From: Haliclona indistincta | Taxonomy: Eukaryota; Porifera; Demospongiae; Haplosclerida; Chalinidae | Reading direction: 5' to 3' | Length of the DNA: 64,000 bases | NCBI GenBank assembly: GCA_964017065.1 | Contig: OZ024789.1 | Location: 10,315,439-10,379,438 of the forward strand | Part shown: positions 24,601-34,163 of the stretch, one piece after another | Layout: each line of letters opens with the position of its first letter | How positions within the stretch are numbered: the first letter of the stretch is position 1 | Made by a program: the position numbers and the translations under genes | The notes under the pieces: generated by a model | The model's database searches: none | Seen by the model: the letters and a program-made list of their open reading frames with translations, nothing else | What the model was told of the DNA's origin: nothing

Positions 24601-27600
24601 CCTTTGTTTTGAAGTTATGGCGTGATTTGCTAACCTAAACAGCGCTCGGGCCTACTTCATAGACAAAACTGTCAGATGTCTACAGTGCAACTTGAAGGCT
24701 TGATCTGTGACAGAACAGCTCGCGTGACTCCATTGGCAGCAGTGAAACTAGCGAGCGAAAGCGTGTTCGAGTTCACTTAGCTGCTCGACAGGTGAGCCTG
24801 AGCGAGCAGAGCAGTTACAGTCACGCCCAGCTACACTTGAGCATTATTTTGTTTGGCTTCAATACAACTTTTGTACAACAGCTTGTACAGTTGCTGGATA
24901 GCTGCCACTAGCCTGCACTTCCATAGCACTGTTGCTATAATTATGATCTGCTGCTGGATAGCTGTCACTAGCCTGTGCTTCCATAGTACTGTTGCTATGA
25001 TCTGCTGCTGCTGGATAGCTGCCACTAGCCTGTGCTTCATAGTACTGTTGCTATGATCTGCTGCTGCTGGATAGCTGTCACTAGCCTGTGCTTCCATAGT
25101 ACTGTTGCTATGATCTGCTGCTGCTGGATAGCTGTCACTAGCCTGTGCTTCCATGGCACTGTTGCTATGATCTGCTGCTTGCCTGAATGTTCCATGGATC
25201 TGCTGGTCACTTCTACTGCAGCTTCAGTGCACATTGCGTGCTTCCATGGAACTGTTTGATGCTTCCATTGATCTACTGCATGCATACGTGCTGTCATATG
25301 CATCTGCTAGCATACATGCTACTGCACCGAGGCATCTGCACCTTTAATTTGGTGCTTTATTTTATTATGTTCTATAGCTACCAACACTACCTGATTCAGT
25401 GACACTACGATACTATCACTCAGTGTCAGTGTTTCATCTAGGAGCCCACTGTGTCTGGATACTTGTCTTTGGAGGATATGAATACATGGCTGCCACTTGT
25501 GTTATAGAGCTAAGTGAGCACAGTGTGTGTCCATGCAGTAATCAGCAGTAGCTACAGCAGCTGATGCACACACTGACAGTGGTGGACTGCACATAACAGC
25601 TCATCTCCTCCATACAGTCCAGGACACTAGTGGGCAGTGGTGTGTAGAGAGAGTGATGGAGGGAGAGACACTGAGCAACAACACAGAGTACCAGAAGAGA
25701 CTGAGAGAGGCCAGGATAAGGGGAGCATTTCAGGGACGTGAGCTGAAAGACAGGTTGAGGTTAAATGAACTAGACTATGAGCATAGACAGCTACAGCAAC
25801 AGGTTAGTGTGACCATTGGTCAGATCTAGATACAGTCAATATTGTAGAGTGTGTACACACACTCTACAATATTGACTGTATCTAGAAGTGTTTCTAGAGG
25901 TGTATCTAGAGGTGTATCTAGAGGTGTATCTAGAGGTGTATCTAGAGGTGTTTCCTTCATTAGCTACAGGAGAGTGAGCAGTCTTATCAGATGAGTATCA
26001 GTGAAATGAACGCTGCAAAAGCTAAAGTGAGTATAATCCACCACATAGTGATCAGGTGAAACATTGTACTATTTCCTTTTAACAACGAATTTACATGTAT
26101 TTTCAGTTATTGACTTTATTATACTGAGTGAACTGTTTCCTTCATTAGCTACAGGAGAGTAAGAAGAGGATGAGAGAGGTGGAGGAGGAGGTTAGAGTGC
26201 TCAGACTCCAGGTGCAGAAGCAGGTGTGTGTGGTTGGTGACAGTGGTTGATGTGTTGTGGTGTTCACAGCAGCATGAGACCAATATTGATGAGAAAGAAG
26301 AGAAACAAGACAAACATGGTTAGTAACAGTCACACACAAAGCAAAGCAAAAAGGGTCACTCATACCTGGCGAAGCCAGGACACTTGTGCACCAAGCTATA
26401 GTACTGTGTGCCGATGCTCCGCAGTGTCCTGGAGCTGGGCAAGGAACTCGCAGGAGCACCAACTGTATTCTCACTGCAGGTGTGGGAACCCGAAGTGAGG
26501 GCACCCCACCGATGCCTTTAGTGATCAATGAGACACAGCCAGCGTACTTTGCTCCCCAGTACATGGAGTACTTGTCGTGAAGTTTTTTCCTCCTGCTCTG
26601 GGATTTGAACCAGTGTACTCTGGGTTATAAACCCAAGACTCTACCAGTTAAACCACCAGGGCACACCACACACGCACACGCACACAAGCTTCATGTAATG
26701 ATATTCATCACTGAACTGTGGTTTGTGGTTATGCTAATAAAATTAATTATGATGATCTACTGACTTGATATGTCTTCTTTTTCTCCTCAAAAAGAATCAC
26801 TCAATGAGACAGAACTAGCTAAAGAGACATTACTTGAACTCACCTCAGATGATGGTAATCACAAACTGAGGCACACTCACCTACTACATGTACCTCTTCT
26901 CTCTTATACTCTCTCTCTCTTTTACTTTCACTCACTCTCTCTCCCTCACTCCTTCCCTCCCACTGTCTCTCTCCCTCTCTACTTCCCTCCCTCTCCCTCC
27001 CCCCTCCCTTCCCTCTCTTCATCTCTCCCTCCTTTCTCTCTCTCTCTCTCTCTCTCCCTCTCAGTCATTCATGCTTATGAAGACAGTCTTCTTCTTAGCA
27101 AGAAGAGAGAGCAGGAGCTAATGGAAAAGCTCAATGCTGCTCAGCGTGGTTCACAGGAGAGGGATCAGAAATGCTCTAACCTAGAGGAGGATATGTATGA
27201 CATGCAGAAGAAGATGGTTGCTAACAGAGACGACTATGAACAACAAGAAAAGAGTAAGTATAGGCTAAACAATTTTTAATATATATAATTTTGTACGTAT
27301 ATGTATATAGTCATCCATGAGTATGAGACCAAGCTGACAGCTAGTGAGGAGGGACAGCAAGAGCTTCTAAGAGTATTGGAGCAAACCAAGAGAATGACCT
27401 ATGCTAGAGATCAACAGATCTCTATGTTGGAAAGTGATGGTCAACTGATGCTAGAGAAATGTGAGTACCAGAGTGAGTGATCTAGCACTTAATTGTTACT
27501 GTATTCCACAGTTGATCAACTGAAAATCAGCTACAAACATCTGCTTCACAAACAGGAACTCTCACTCAGTGCTGGCAATCAAGAAAATGGTGAGTGATGC

Positions 27601-29264
27601 GGCCCAGCTCACAGCTGCTGCTAGTAGCTCACTATACTGTAGCTATCAAACCAAGGTGTGTGGTCGAAGCTGGAGTGCAAGCCAATTATATAGCAGTTGC
27701 TCCAGGTAAGCTACTAATGCATCTCCTTCAGTTTGTGACTGTGCATGTGGTGCAGACTTCCTGCGTGGTGTTGAAGTGTACAGGGAGACTGTACTGGAGG
27801 TTGTGGGAGACAAGCCTCAGAAAGTAGAGTGGCCTGGCTATGGGTTCTTCATTGAGATCCCTGAAGGTGCTGTTCCTCCTGGAGTAACTGTCAGTGTGGG
27901 CGTGAAGGTGATTCTAGCCGGCCAGTTTAAGTTCCCTGAGAACAGGCAGTTGATCAGTGCCATCTACTGGGTCTCATCCAGCATAGAGTTCATAAAAGAG
28001 GTGTCTGTCAACATACAGCATTGCGCTGTTGTACGCAGTGAGGATCAGTGCTCCCAGTTCAAGTTCATCATTGCCAAGTGCTCACAGAGTCAGCTGCCGT
28101 ACAAATTCCGTGAACGAGAGGGATCGTTCAGCTTACACACTCAGTATGGAGCCATCAAACTGAAGCAGTTCTCATTACTAGGAGAAACAGCACCAGAGGA
28201 TACAGACACACTCTGTACAGCCTTCATGTTCTACAAGCAACAGATGCACATTCCTCTGACCGTTGATTTCCATTTTGTGGTTGTAAGAGACCTTGAGCCC
28301 AATCTACAGGTTTGTATGCAGTGTTACTGAAGTATGTGCCTGATGATTTACATGATTATCAGGAAGTGGAACAGAAGTATGGGAAGTGGAGTGCAGACAC
28401 CACAACACTAGAAATTCGCTTTGATGATGATCCTAGTCCTGTGATAGAGCTTGATCAGCAAGAAGAAGAGGTTGGTTCATGGAAGATTCTTCCTCTATCC
28501 TCTGTTCCTCAGGTGAGTATATCATTGTGTTGTCCTTTTCTATTCTGTCGCATCTTTAACATGTGCATGTAGATCTCTAAAGCTGCTATCCAGAACTACC
28601 AAATTGGTAGAAGAATCCCTCACTGTGGATTTGAGTTAGAGCTGTTGTCAGAGCAAGTTCAACGACTGCGTCACAAAGTGGTCATTAAAGGGATTGCTTC
28701 TCCCAAAGACTTCCACATACGCTATCCTCAGCCTGAAGGTATAATAACAAAAGCTATGACTACATGTAGTTATCACATTGTGCTCATTCTTTAGTGCCCC
28801 AGACACCAGCAGCAGTGACCCAGACACCAGCAGCAGTGACCCAGACACCAGCAGCAGTGACCCAGACACCAGCAGCAGTGCCCCAGACACCAGCAGCAGT
28901 GTCTCAGACTCAAGGTAACTGTTGGCAGCTGCTATAATACATTTTAAATTTTTTATCTCATGCAGGCAAATTAAAACTCTATTCTCAAGCTCCCACAATC
29001 CCTAAACTGATTATCTTAGTTGCTAAGAAGATACCGACCAAGTGGTACGATATAGGAATGCAACTAGAGATTGAAATATCAACTCTGGAAGCATTTGAGC
29101 AACAGACCAGCGATCAAAAGCGTCTCTATAGCAAGGTGTTTGACCAATGGAAACGAGAGCAGAAGGTTCCATTCACCTGGGAGACTATCATCAACACACT
29201 AGAGGAAGCTGATGAGAACAGTACAGCTGCTGGGATCAGGGAATGGCTGGACACTAGATCATGA
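21629..29264 (+). CDS. Copy B: kelch-coiled coil-ZU5-UPA-like-death domain protein, original start lost
   Basis: Exons: 21629-22226 (exon 1 intron retained), 22399-22559, 24062-24247, 25378-25513, 25546-25802, 25964-26026, 26149-26223, 26270-26318, 26795-26854, 27065-27253, 27311-27460, 27512-27589, 27756-28309, 28363-28512, 28573-28738, 28795-28914 and 28966-29264. The first exon of A, C and D aligns to 21595-21620, but the ATG has become ATT and the donor has changed to GTTAGT. An in-frame ATG at 21629 (MSYVRCLYRDLL) reads straight through the former intron into the kelch exon, so translation can still give 1096 residues. All other splice sites and frames are intact. The linker has five QTPAAV repeats. 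Introns 3, 4 and 9 are swollen by insertions. The copy may be active from a new start, or may be a young pseudogene with only its start lost. Confidence 0.75.
22995..23062 (+). repeat. tRNA-like sequence, probable SINE head
   Basis: It has an A-box-like TGGTTCAATGGGTAGG and a perfect B box and T-arm (CTAGGGTTCAATCCCTAG), followed after about 10 nt by a run of Ts. The acceptor and anticodon stems do not pair well, so it is better read as a tRNA-derived repeat than as a working tRNA gene. Confidence 0.5.
23190..23312. repeat. Minisatellite, 28-bp unit
   Basis: Four to five units of GGAAGACCCTCCCGACGATC plus CTTAGTTA occur in tandem, with occasional extra GTTA. Confidence 0.85.
23773..23911. 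mobile_element. Palindromic element with CG-rich loop
   Basis: The left arm starts GTTAGACGCCTCGGCC and the right arm ends GGCCTCGTCGTCTAAC. Between them GGGATCTACGC and GCGTAGATCCC also pair, and the centre has its own hairpin (CGACCTCGC...GCTCGGTCG). Nothing is coded. Confidence 0.75.
24432..25345. mobile_element. Insertion in intron 4 of copy B with internal minisatellite
   Basis: The insertion starts ATGCCGAGGTG, forming a hairpin with CCACGAGGCAT, and ends near CACCGAGGCAT. It is absent from A, C and D. From about 24890 to 25185 it holds five units of about 57 bp built on GGATAGCTGTCACTAGCC and TGCTTCCATAG. Open frames in this array on both strands are repeat artefacts. Confidence 0.7.
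25825..25955. repeat. Perfect 30-bp palindrome plus 12-bp repeats in an intron of copy B
   Basis: The arms 25825-25854 and 25857-25886 are exact reverse complements with a 2-nt spacer. About five TGTATCTAGAGG units follow. Copy D has only the single left half at the matching place (near 47627), so the palindrome arose after the duplication. Confidence 0.9.
26330..26670 (-). mobile_element. tRNA-derived SINE, minus orientation, in an intron of copy B
   Basis: On the minus strand a tRNA-like head (26663-26594) has an A box TGGTTTAACTGG, an anticodon arm TTGGG-TTTATAA-CCCAG (UAU, isoleucine type) and a B box GGTTCAAATCC. A roughly 250-nt unrelated body follows, ending in TTTTTGCTTTGCTTTG beside CACACA at both flanks. 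Copies A and D lack the insert at the same intron position. The T-arm stem is mismatched, so a working tRNA is unlikely. Confidence 0.7.
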
Positions 29265-29590
29265 AGTAGCTATCAATATAGTTTATCAGTCATTGTAACA
29301 TTCACCAGTTACTGTGCTAGCTATTCACTTTCCTTGTGTGTCATGCAGTGTCTGAACTCAGTGTAACTATTGTTACTATTAGTTTTTGTAGTACATGCAT
29401 TCATTGTAGTTTTAGTTCATAGGAGTTGCAGTCTTAAAATTTTGTACAATAATTATTTGGTGTATTTCATTTTGTATTTTCACTGTTCCTTGCTAATCTA
29501 TAAATACGATAATTCAAATACGCTTATGAAACTCAAAATCGTACACACAAGAGGACATAATATTGATTTTATTGGTACACTATAATTAAA

Positions 29591-30050
29591 TTATCTGATT
29601 TTTACCAAACAGAAATAATTCACTAAAATGTGTAAGAATAGTGAGAATTGACTGTTCTGCATCTAACAACTTCCACCAACAGCTAGTCCCTTTGAAATTT
29701 TTTGTACATGATCATAAAGGATTTTAACTTTAGTCTTGCACATCTAGAGAATCTAAAATATTAAAATTTATAATAATTTCGATCTGTTACAGTAAAATTC
29801 ATAACTTTCACTCTCTGTTGTTTCTGTGGGTTTTGATACTGAAATGGTGATTATTGTCACTTGCTAGATTGTTGTTTTAAATGTGCGAATATCATAATTT
29901 CTGGTCCTTTTGTCACTATCTTCAGCAAGTGAGAAACTCAGATTGCTTGGCTGCATTTGTACCTATGATAACTGTGAAGAAGTCTCTGTTTGCTTGCACT
30001 GTCATTGTGAAACTTGTCAAGAAAGATCGTGAATTGAATAACATCAGTGA
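29591..30050. other. Spacer, AT-rich, no gene seen
   Basis: The duplication unit's 3' flank ends near 29590. The rest is AT-rich without repeats or convincing frames, and is probably the upstream region of the next small gene. Confidence 0.5.
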
Positions 30051-30055
30051 ATGGG

Positions 30056-30063
30056 TATAAAAG
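30056..30063 (+). promoter_or_regulatory. TATA box
   Basis: TATAAAAG lies 62 nt before the ATG at 30125. This is the expected place for a TATA-driven start with a leader of about 35-40 nt. Confidence 0.6.
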
Positions 30064-30124
30064 ACCAGCTGCTTATCACAGCTTGTGGCTAATATAAATT
30101 TTTTGTTGAGTACCAACTTACAAA

Positions 30125-30325
30125 ATGTCAAAAATCTTTGCAGTTGTGCTTCTGTTTGGGAGTATGGGGATAAATGCTTTTGGATATCCAATAGCTGAGG
30201 AGGAATACTTTGATGAAGAAGATATAGCTTTGTCTGCTTCAACAAGCCTGGAAGTTTTCAGTTGGCTGGATTTTGTCCAAAGCGAAAATGCTCGTATACC
30301 AGGAAAAAGTAACCATAAATTTTAG
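30125..30325 (+). CDS. Secreted peptide precursor, first exon
   Basis: The frame starts MSKIFAVVLLFGSMGINA, a good signal peptide (Lys, about 12 hydrophobic residues, small residues near a likely cleavage site after about residue 18-20). An acidic propeptide-like stretch (EEEYFDEEDIALS) follows. A splice donor is possible at AAAA-GTAACC (about 30308); without splicing the frame stops at 30325. A second block at 30377-30523 (acceptor AAAATGCAG, with CLQDCSRLIMRF) could be the next exon, but the phases do not join cleanly. The function is unknown. The upstream TATA box makes a real gene more likely. Confidence 0.5.
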   Translation: MSKIFAVVLLFGSMGINAFGYPIAEEEYFDEEDIALSASTSLEVFSWLDFVQSENARIPGKSNHKF

Positions 30326-30685
30326 TCAGCATGTTTGTTTAAAATTAATTATGATACAATTTTTTTCCATAAAATGCAGCCAAAGAAGAATAATTATTGT
30401 TTACAAGACTGCAGTCGGTTAATAATGCGCTTCGTTGCAGTGCATATCGATCCTTTCTTGGTAATATACCAGGAAGTGCTATCATCAGGCACATTATCTC
30501 ACCTCGTCGACGCGGCATCATGAACTACAGCTCGTCTATTAAAACTTAGAGTGTGAGCCTGACCACACGTTGAGATTAATCATTGACGGCTTTGACTTGG
30601 AGGGAAATAAGACTGTCAGTTTATTCGGGCATGAAGAAAAACTCTGTGTTGACTATGTTAATAGGATATTATACTGAACCCTCTT

Positions 30686-31900
30686 TATAGACCGGTTTAC
30701 GCGCTAATTTTATACCGTAAATACACTGAATGACGTGGGCGTGACGTATGCCTTCGCCCACACGTTGCCATTTTTACGGCAGAAAGCACGATGGAGTATG
30801 CTAGTTCACTGCAGAGTCGGGATAAAGAGCGCTATGCCGAGAAGCTGGCGGTCGTATATTATGGTTCGAACACAGACTCCATTGACCCATTCGACATTCC
30901 TGACGACAAATGATACAATGAATTTACAATGCATACATAATACAATGCATTACGATGCAATGCATTTTTCAACTGTAAATTTTCACCCTTCAACTTCAGA
31001 ATTTCATTTCTTAATGTGCTATTTTCCTCTCTAAAACTTTCATTTTCTTCAACCAACACTTCGTTCTCAGTTTGCAGATTACAACTTCATTTTTCTCGAG
31101 TTCAATTTCCATGCTGATCACAAATTCTTCTCGACTTTGTTCAAGAGTAGAAGTTTCACTTTCAATTTCACAATGAACACCATCCATCATTTCTTCATCT
31201 ACATCCTCTGATACCAGGCTATCATCCTCATCTGAACTCTGCCAACCTCCTGCCTGTCTACTCCATTCCTCGTCTACTGTGAGATCCTCAGATACCAGTC
31301 TATCATCTTCAGCCTGCCCATTAACTGCTACTTCAAGTACTCCACTAACCTCCTGCCTGACACCATTCCCTATTTCACTGGCATTTACCTGATCCCCTTC
31401 ACATTGCTCTGAATCTGCTGATACTTCACTAACTCTTGTAGCCTGTGTGATGTCACTTTTACAAGCGTCCTGTTTTGACTTGGCTCGTCTGACTGACCGT
31501 GAGTAACGAGAACTGCATTGTGTTGGAGCAGCAGACTTGAAAGAAAATATAGAAGGCACGTAGTCCGGATGTAGAGGACCTCTAGCTGGTTTACCTATAC
31601 GTATTCGATGTTAAAGTACAACATAAAACTAAAATGGCTGAATATAATATCTGACTGACCTGTGATGAAATGATCACTGCACACCTTAGAATACGCACAT
31701 GGGGTCCACTTATCGCGAATGACAGCACTAATCCACCTATTCCTCTGGTCTGGGTCCTTCGGAAACGAAAAAATCGCTATCCAGGGTGACTCTGGCGGTT
31801 TGTACAGTTAATACAACAGCACGAAATTGCCATTTTGACTTAAAAAATGGCGGACTAAACCGTTTCACATCAATTAGCGCGTAAACCGGTCTATACAGCG
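30686..31900 (-). mobile_element. DNA transposon with THAP-domain gene remnant
   Basis: TATAGACCGGTTTACGCGCT at about 30686 and its reverse complement ending near 31900 are terminal inverted repeats. TA or TATA flanks both ends. The interior is read on the minus strand and carries a broken THAP gene. The element lies beside an inverted piece of the copy C upstream region. Confidence 0.72.
30859..31840 (-). pseudogene. Broken THAP-domain, coiled-coil protein of the transposon
   Basis: From the high end downward: MAISCCCINCTNRQSHPG gives the first two Cys of a C2CH THAP finger (ATG near 31832). An in-frame TAG and a frame change follow. The other frame then gives FPKDP, RWISAVIRDKWTP and KVCSDHF, which completes the finger. 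The next block has KPARGPLHPDYVPSIFSF and a 182-residue acidic frame (31559-31011). It ends in a leucine-zipper-like stretch (ENESFREENSTLRNEILKLK, about 31050-30980). The THAP assignment rests on the Cys, Trp, FP and CSDHF pattern. THAP fingers are typical of P-element and Kolobok-type transposases; no transposase catalytic core is seen here. Confidence 0.7.
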
Positions 31901-31966
31901 CTTTGAATAGATCTTGCAACGCCACAGTCGAAGCGGAAGTAATACGTTGACCAATCAAACACGGCT

Positions 31967-33602
31967 GGTCACATGTGGGCCACGGCATTCCACGCATACT
32001 TTGCTGACCTCCCTCCTGAATTACGGCGCCGCGTAAAGTCCCCTGATGAAGGTGTTGATTTGTTGGGTGCTCCCATTCTTGGCCCTGATAGTTACTTTGA
32101 ATCTTTTGTTCACAAGAAGGTTACTAATGTTCATAATATGCAGATTCACTTAGCATGATTTGGATAACCCTCAGGTGGCTCTCCATCTACTGCGTTCTTG
32201 TCTGGGTCAATGCAAAATTGCTCATCTCCTTCGTACCGTGGAGCAACGTTTACAATTAATCGCGGTGGGAGGGTTAAGGTATGCTGGTTCACGTACCAAG
32301 AGTGCACCAAGAATGTGCTGGTTAAGGTGCGGCCTCCTGGTTCTGCTTCTGAGTCTTTTCTTTTGTTTGACAGCAACCTTCGCTCCTCTCTAGAATCTAT
32401 TCTATGTTCCTCCCTAGACTCCACCGCTTGGCATCAAGCCACTCTCCCAATTAGTCTAGGCGGCCTTGGCATTAGATCTGCAGCTAACTCATCTCTTCCT
32501 GCCTTTCTTGGTAGTAGATTCTCATCTCGGGACATTTTCGATCATCTCACTGCACAAATTCATTCAAAGTGTCCCTCTTCCTTTGTTCAAGAGGAAACTG
32601 TCGCCATTGCTCAACTGCACGACATTCTGCACGATACAGATCCTTGCGCCTCCCAAAAATCTATTCAGAGAGCCCTTGATCTTCATTCTTTTCACTCTCT
32701 CAAAGGTTCACTACCTCTGAGGGACCAAGCACATCTCAACACTATCTCCTCTTCTGTGGGTTCCTGGTTGCGGGCAATCCCCAACCCAAACCTCGGCCTC
32801 GCCATGCTCCCACAGGAGTTTGTGATTGCTGTTAGGCTCTGGCTTGGCATCAAACTTTTCCCCTCCTCCCCCCAATCTGTCCGCTGCCCTTGCGGTCAAG
32901 TGATTGACTGTTATGGTGACCATCTCCTTGGCTGTGGTCAAGGCCCTCTCCGTATCAAACGTCATGACTCTATAAGAGATATCATCTGGCAGTCTCTTAT
33001 TCTTGACAATCCTCAAACATCTAAGGAACAGAGATGTGACAGTTCCAACTCTAGACCAGGTGACATCCTCCACCCAGATTTCATTCTCGGGAAACCAGCT
33101 TTCTTCGATGTTTCAGTTCGAAATTCCTTTATACCTCCCTTTATTGCCGCTTCTGCTTCGCAAGCCGGCTCAGCTGGGATTGCCGGGGAATTGGAAAAAG
33201 ATTCTCACTATCGGGCAACAGTAGAATCACTCGGGGCTCTTTTCTTTCCGCTGGTGGTCGAATCCTTTGGCCTTTGGACGGCTCACAGTATCAAACTTCT
33301 GAAATCCATCGCTGGTAGGGTGGCCCTTTCAGCTAACATCTCGAAAAGTCTGGCATACTCCAATCTCATCCAGCAGCTCTCCATGAAGTTATGGTCTTTC
33401 AATGCCAAAATGATATTATTCAGACTGCACTCCTTGTCTCCCACTTTGAATTTTGCTTCTTCCTTTTTTGATTCTGTCTACACTAACCATTTATTAACTT
33501 AGAACTTTTGTTTGTCGCGGCCCTCTGGCGCTGCCTTTTATGTGTATTATTTTTATTGTACTTTTCCATTAACAAAGAATTATGTGTTATAAAAAAAAAA
33601 AA
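31967..33602 (+). pseudogene. 5'-truncated non-LTR retrotransposon, 3' part of ORF2-like protein
   Basis: A 434-residue frame (32198-33502) carries the tail of a reverse-transcriptase polyprotein: LPISLGGLGIRSA, a CPCG...D..GDHLLGC zinc-knuckle-like motif, RIKRHDSIRD, then HPDFILGKPAFFDVSVRN and a long helical end. Upstream, 31973-32158 has LGAPILGPDSYFESF and continues in another frame (DNPQVALHLLRSCLGQCK), so at least one frameshift is present. A poly-A run (33589-33601) marks the 3' end. The reverse-transcriptase catalytic YADD part is missing, as in 5'-truncated copies. Confidence 0.82.
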
Positions 33603-33828
33603 GTTTTGGAGGAACGGGCGCGCAAAAAAGCCCAAGTTACGCTATGTATGGCGAGCTTGTTGGGCATTATTCTGGAGAGAAACAATTTTGTAAAGCTGGA
33701 TACTGTAAGAGTATACTGCGTGCAGGTACTGCTGCCAGTGGTTACTTGAACTGTGGAGACTGTGTCCTTTGTTAGCTTGATCTATAGTGCGAGTAGGCAT
33801 TGTTTGCGCGCCTGTTTCTCCAAAACGT
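33600..33828. mobile_element. Small inverted-repeat element
   Basis: GTTTTGGAGGAACGGGCGCG at the left and its near reverse complement (CGCGCCTGTTTCTCCAAAAC) at the right enclose about 180 bp without coding capacity. It abuts the poly-A of the retrotransposon. Confidence 0.7.
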
Positions 33829-34163
33829 TGTTGCCAATGCACGCGTAGTCTTTTGCGTTCGACAGAGCGAAGGTAGAGGAACCCAAGCAGCAAGACCACG
33901 CGCTTGTCAAGTTTACGGAGAGCACTACAAAGATGTCGAAAGTATCGCGATCTCTCCCATAAGCCCCATATAAATTCGTGTATTAATCTTAGCGCTTACG
34001 TAATCATCTCACACCCCAGCTAGCCCTGAATCCAATTACGCTAGCCAATATCGCTAATTAAATTATTTAGGCTCTTAGTAGGAATGGCCTAGAAAACGTG
34101 TTACTTCCGCTTTGACTGTGGAGTTGCAAGATCTATTCAAAGCGCTGTACGTACTCCTCCATC

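Noticed and set aside
24831..25303. Repetitive open frames on both strands
   Set aside because: They come from a 57-bp minisatellite whose length is a multiple of three; the array lies in an intron insertion of copy B.
26594..26663. Functional tRNA-Ile(UAU)
   Set aside because: The T-arm stem is mismatched and a SINE body follows directly; a tRNA-derived repeat explains it better.
26770..27279. 169-residue frame through a pyrimidine tract
   Set aside because: It reads across an intron between two coiled-coil exons of copy B; the Ser/Leu/Pro run is the CT-rich intron.
28648..28998. Minus-strand frame with LLLVSG repeats
   Set aside because: Antisense reading of the QTPAAV coding minisatellite of copy B.
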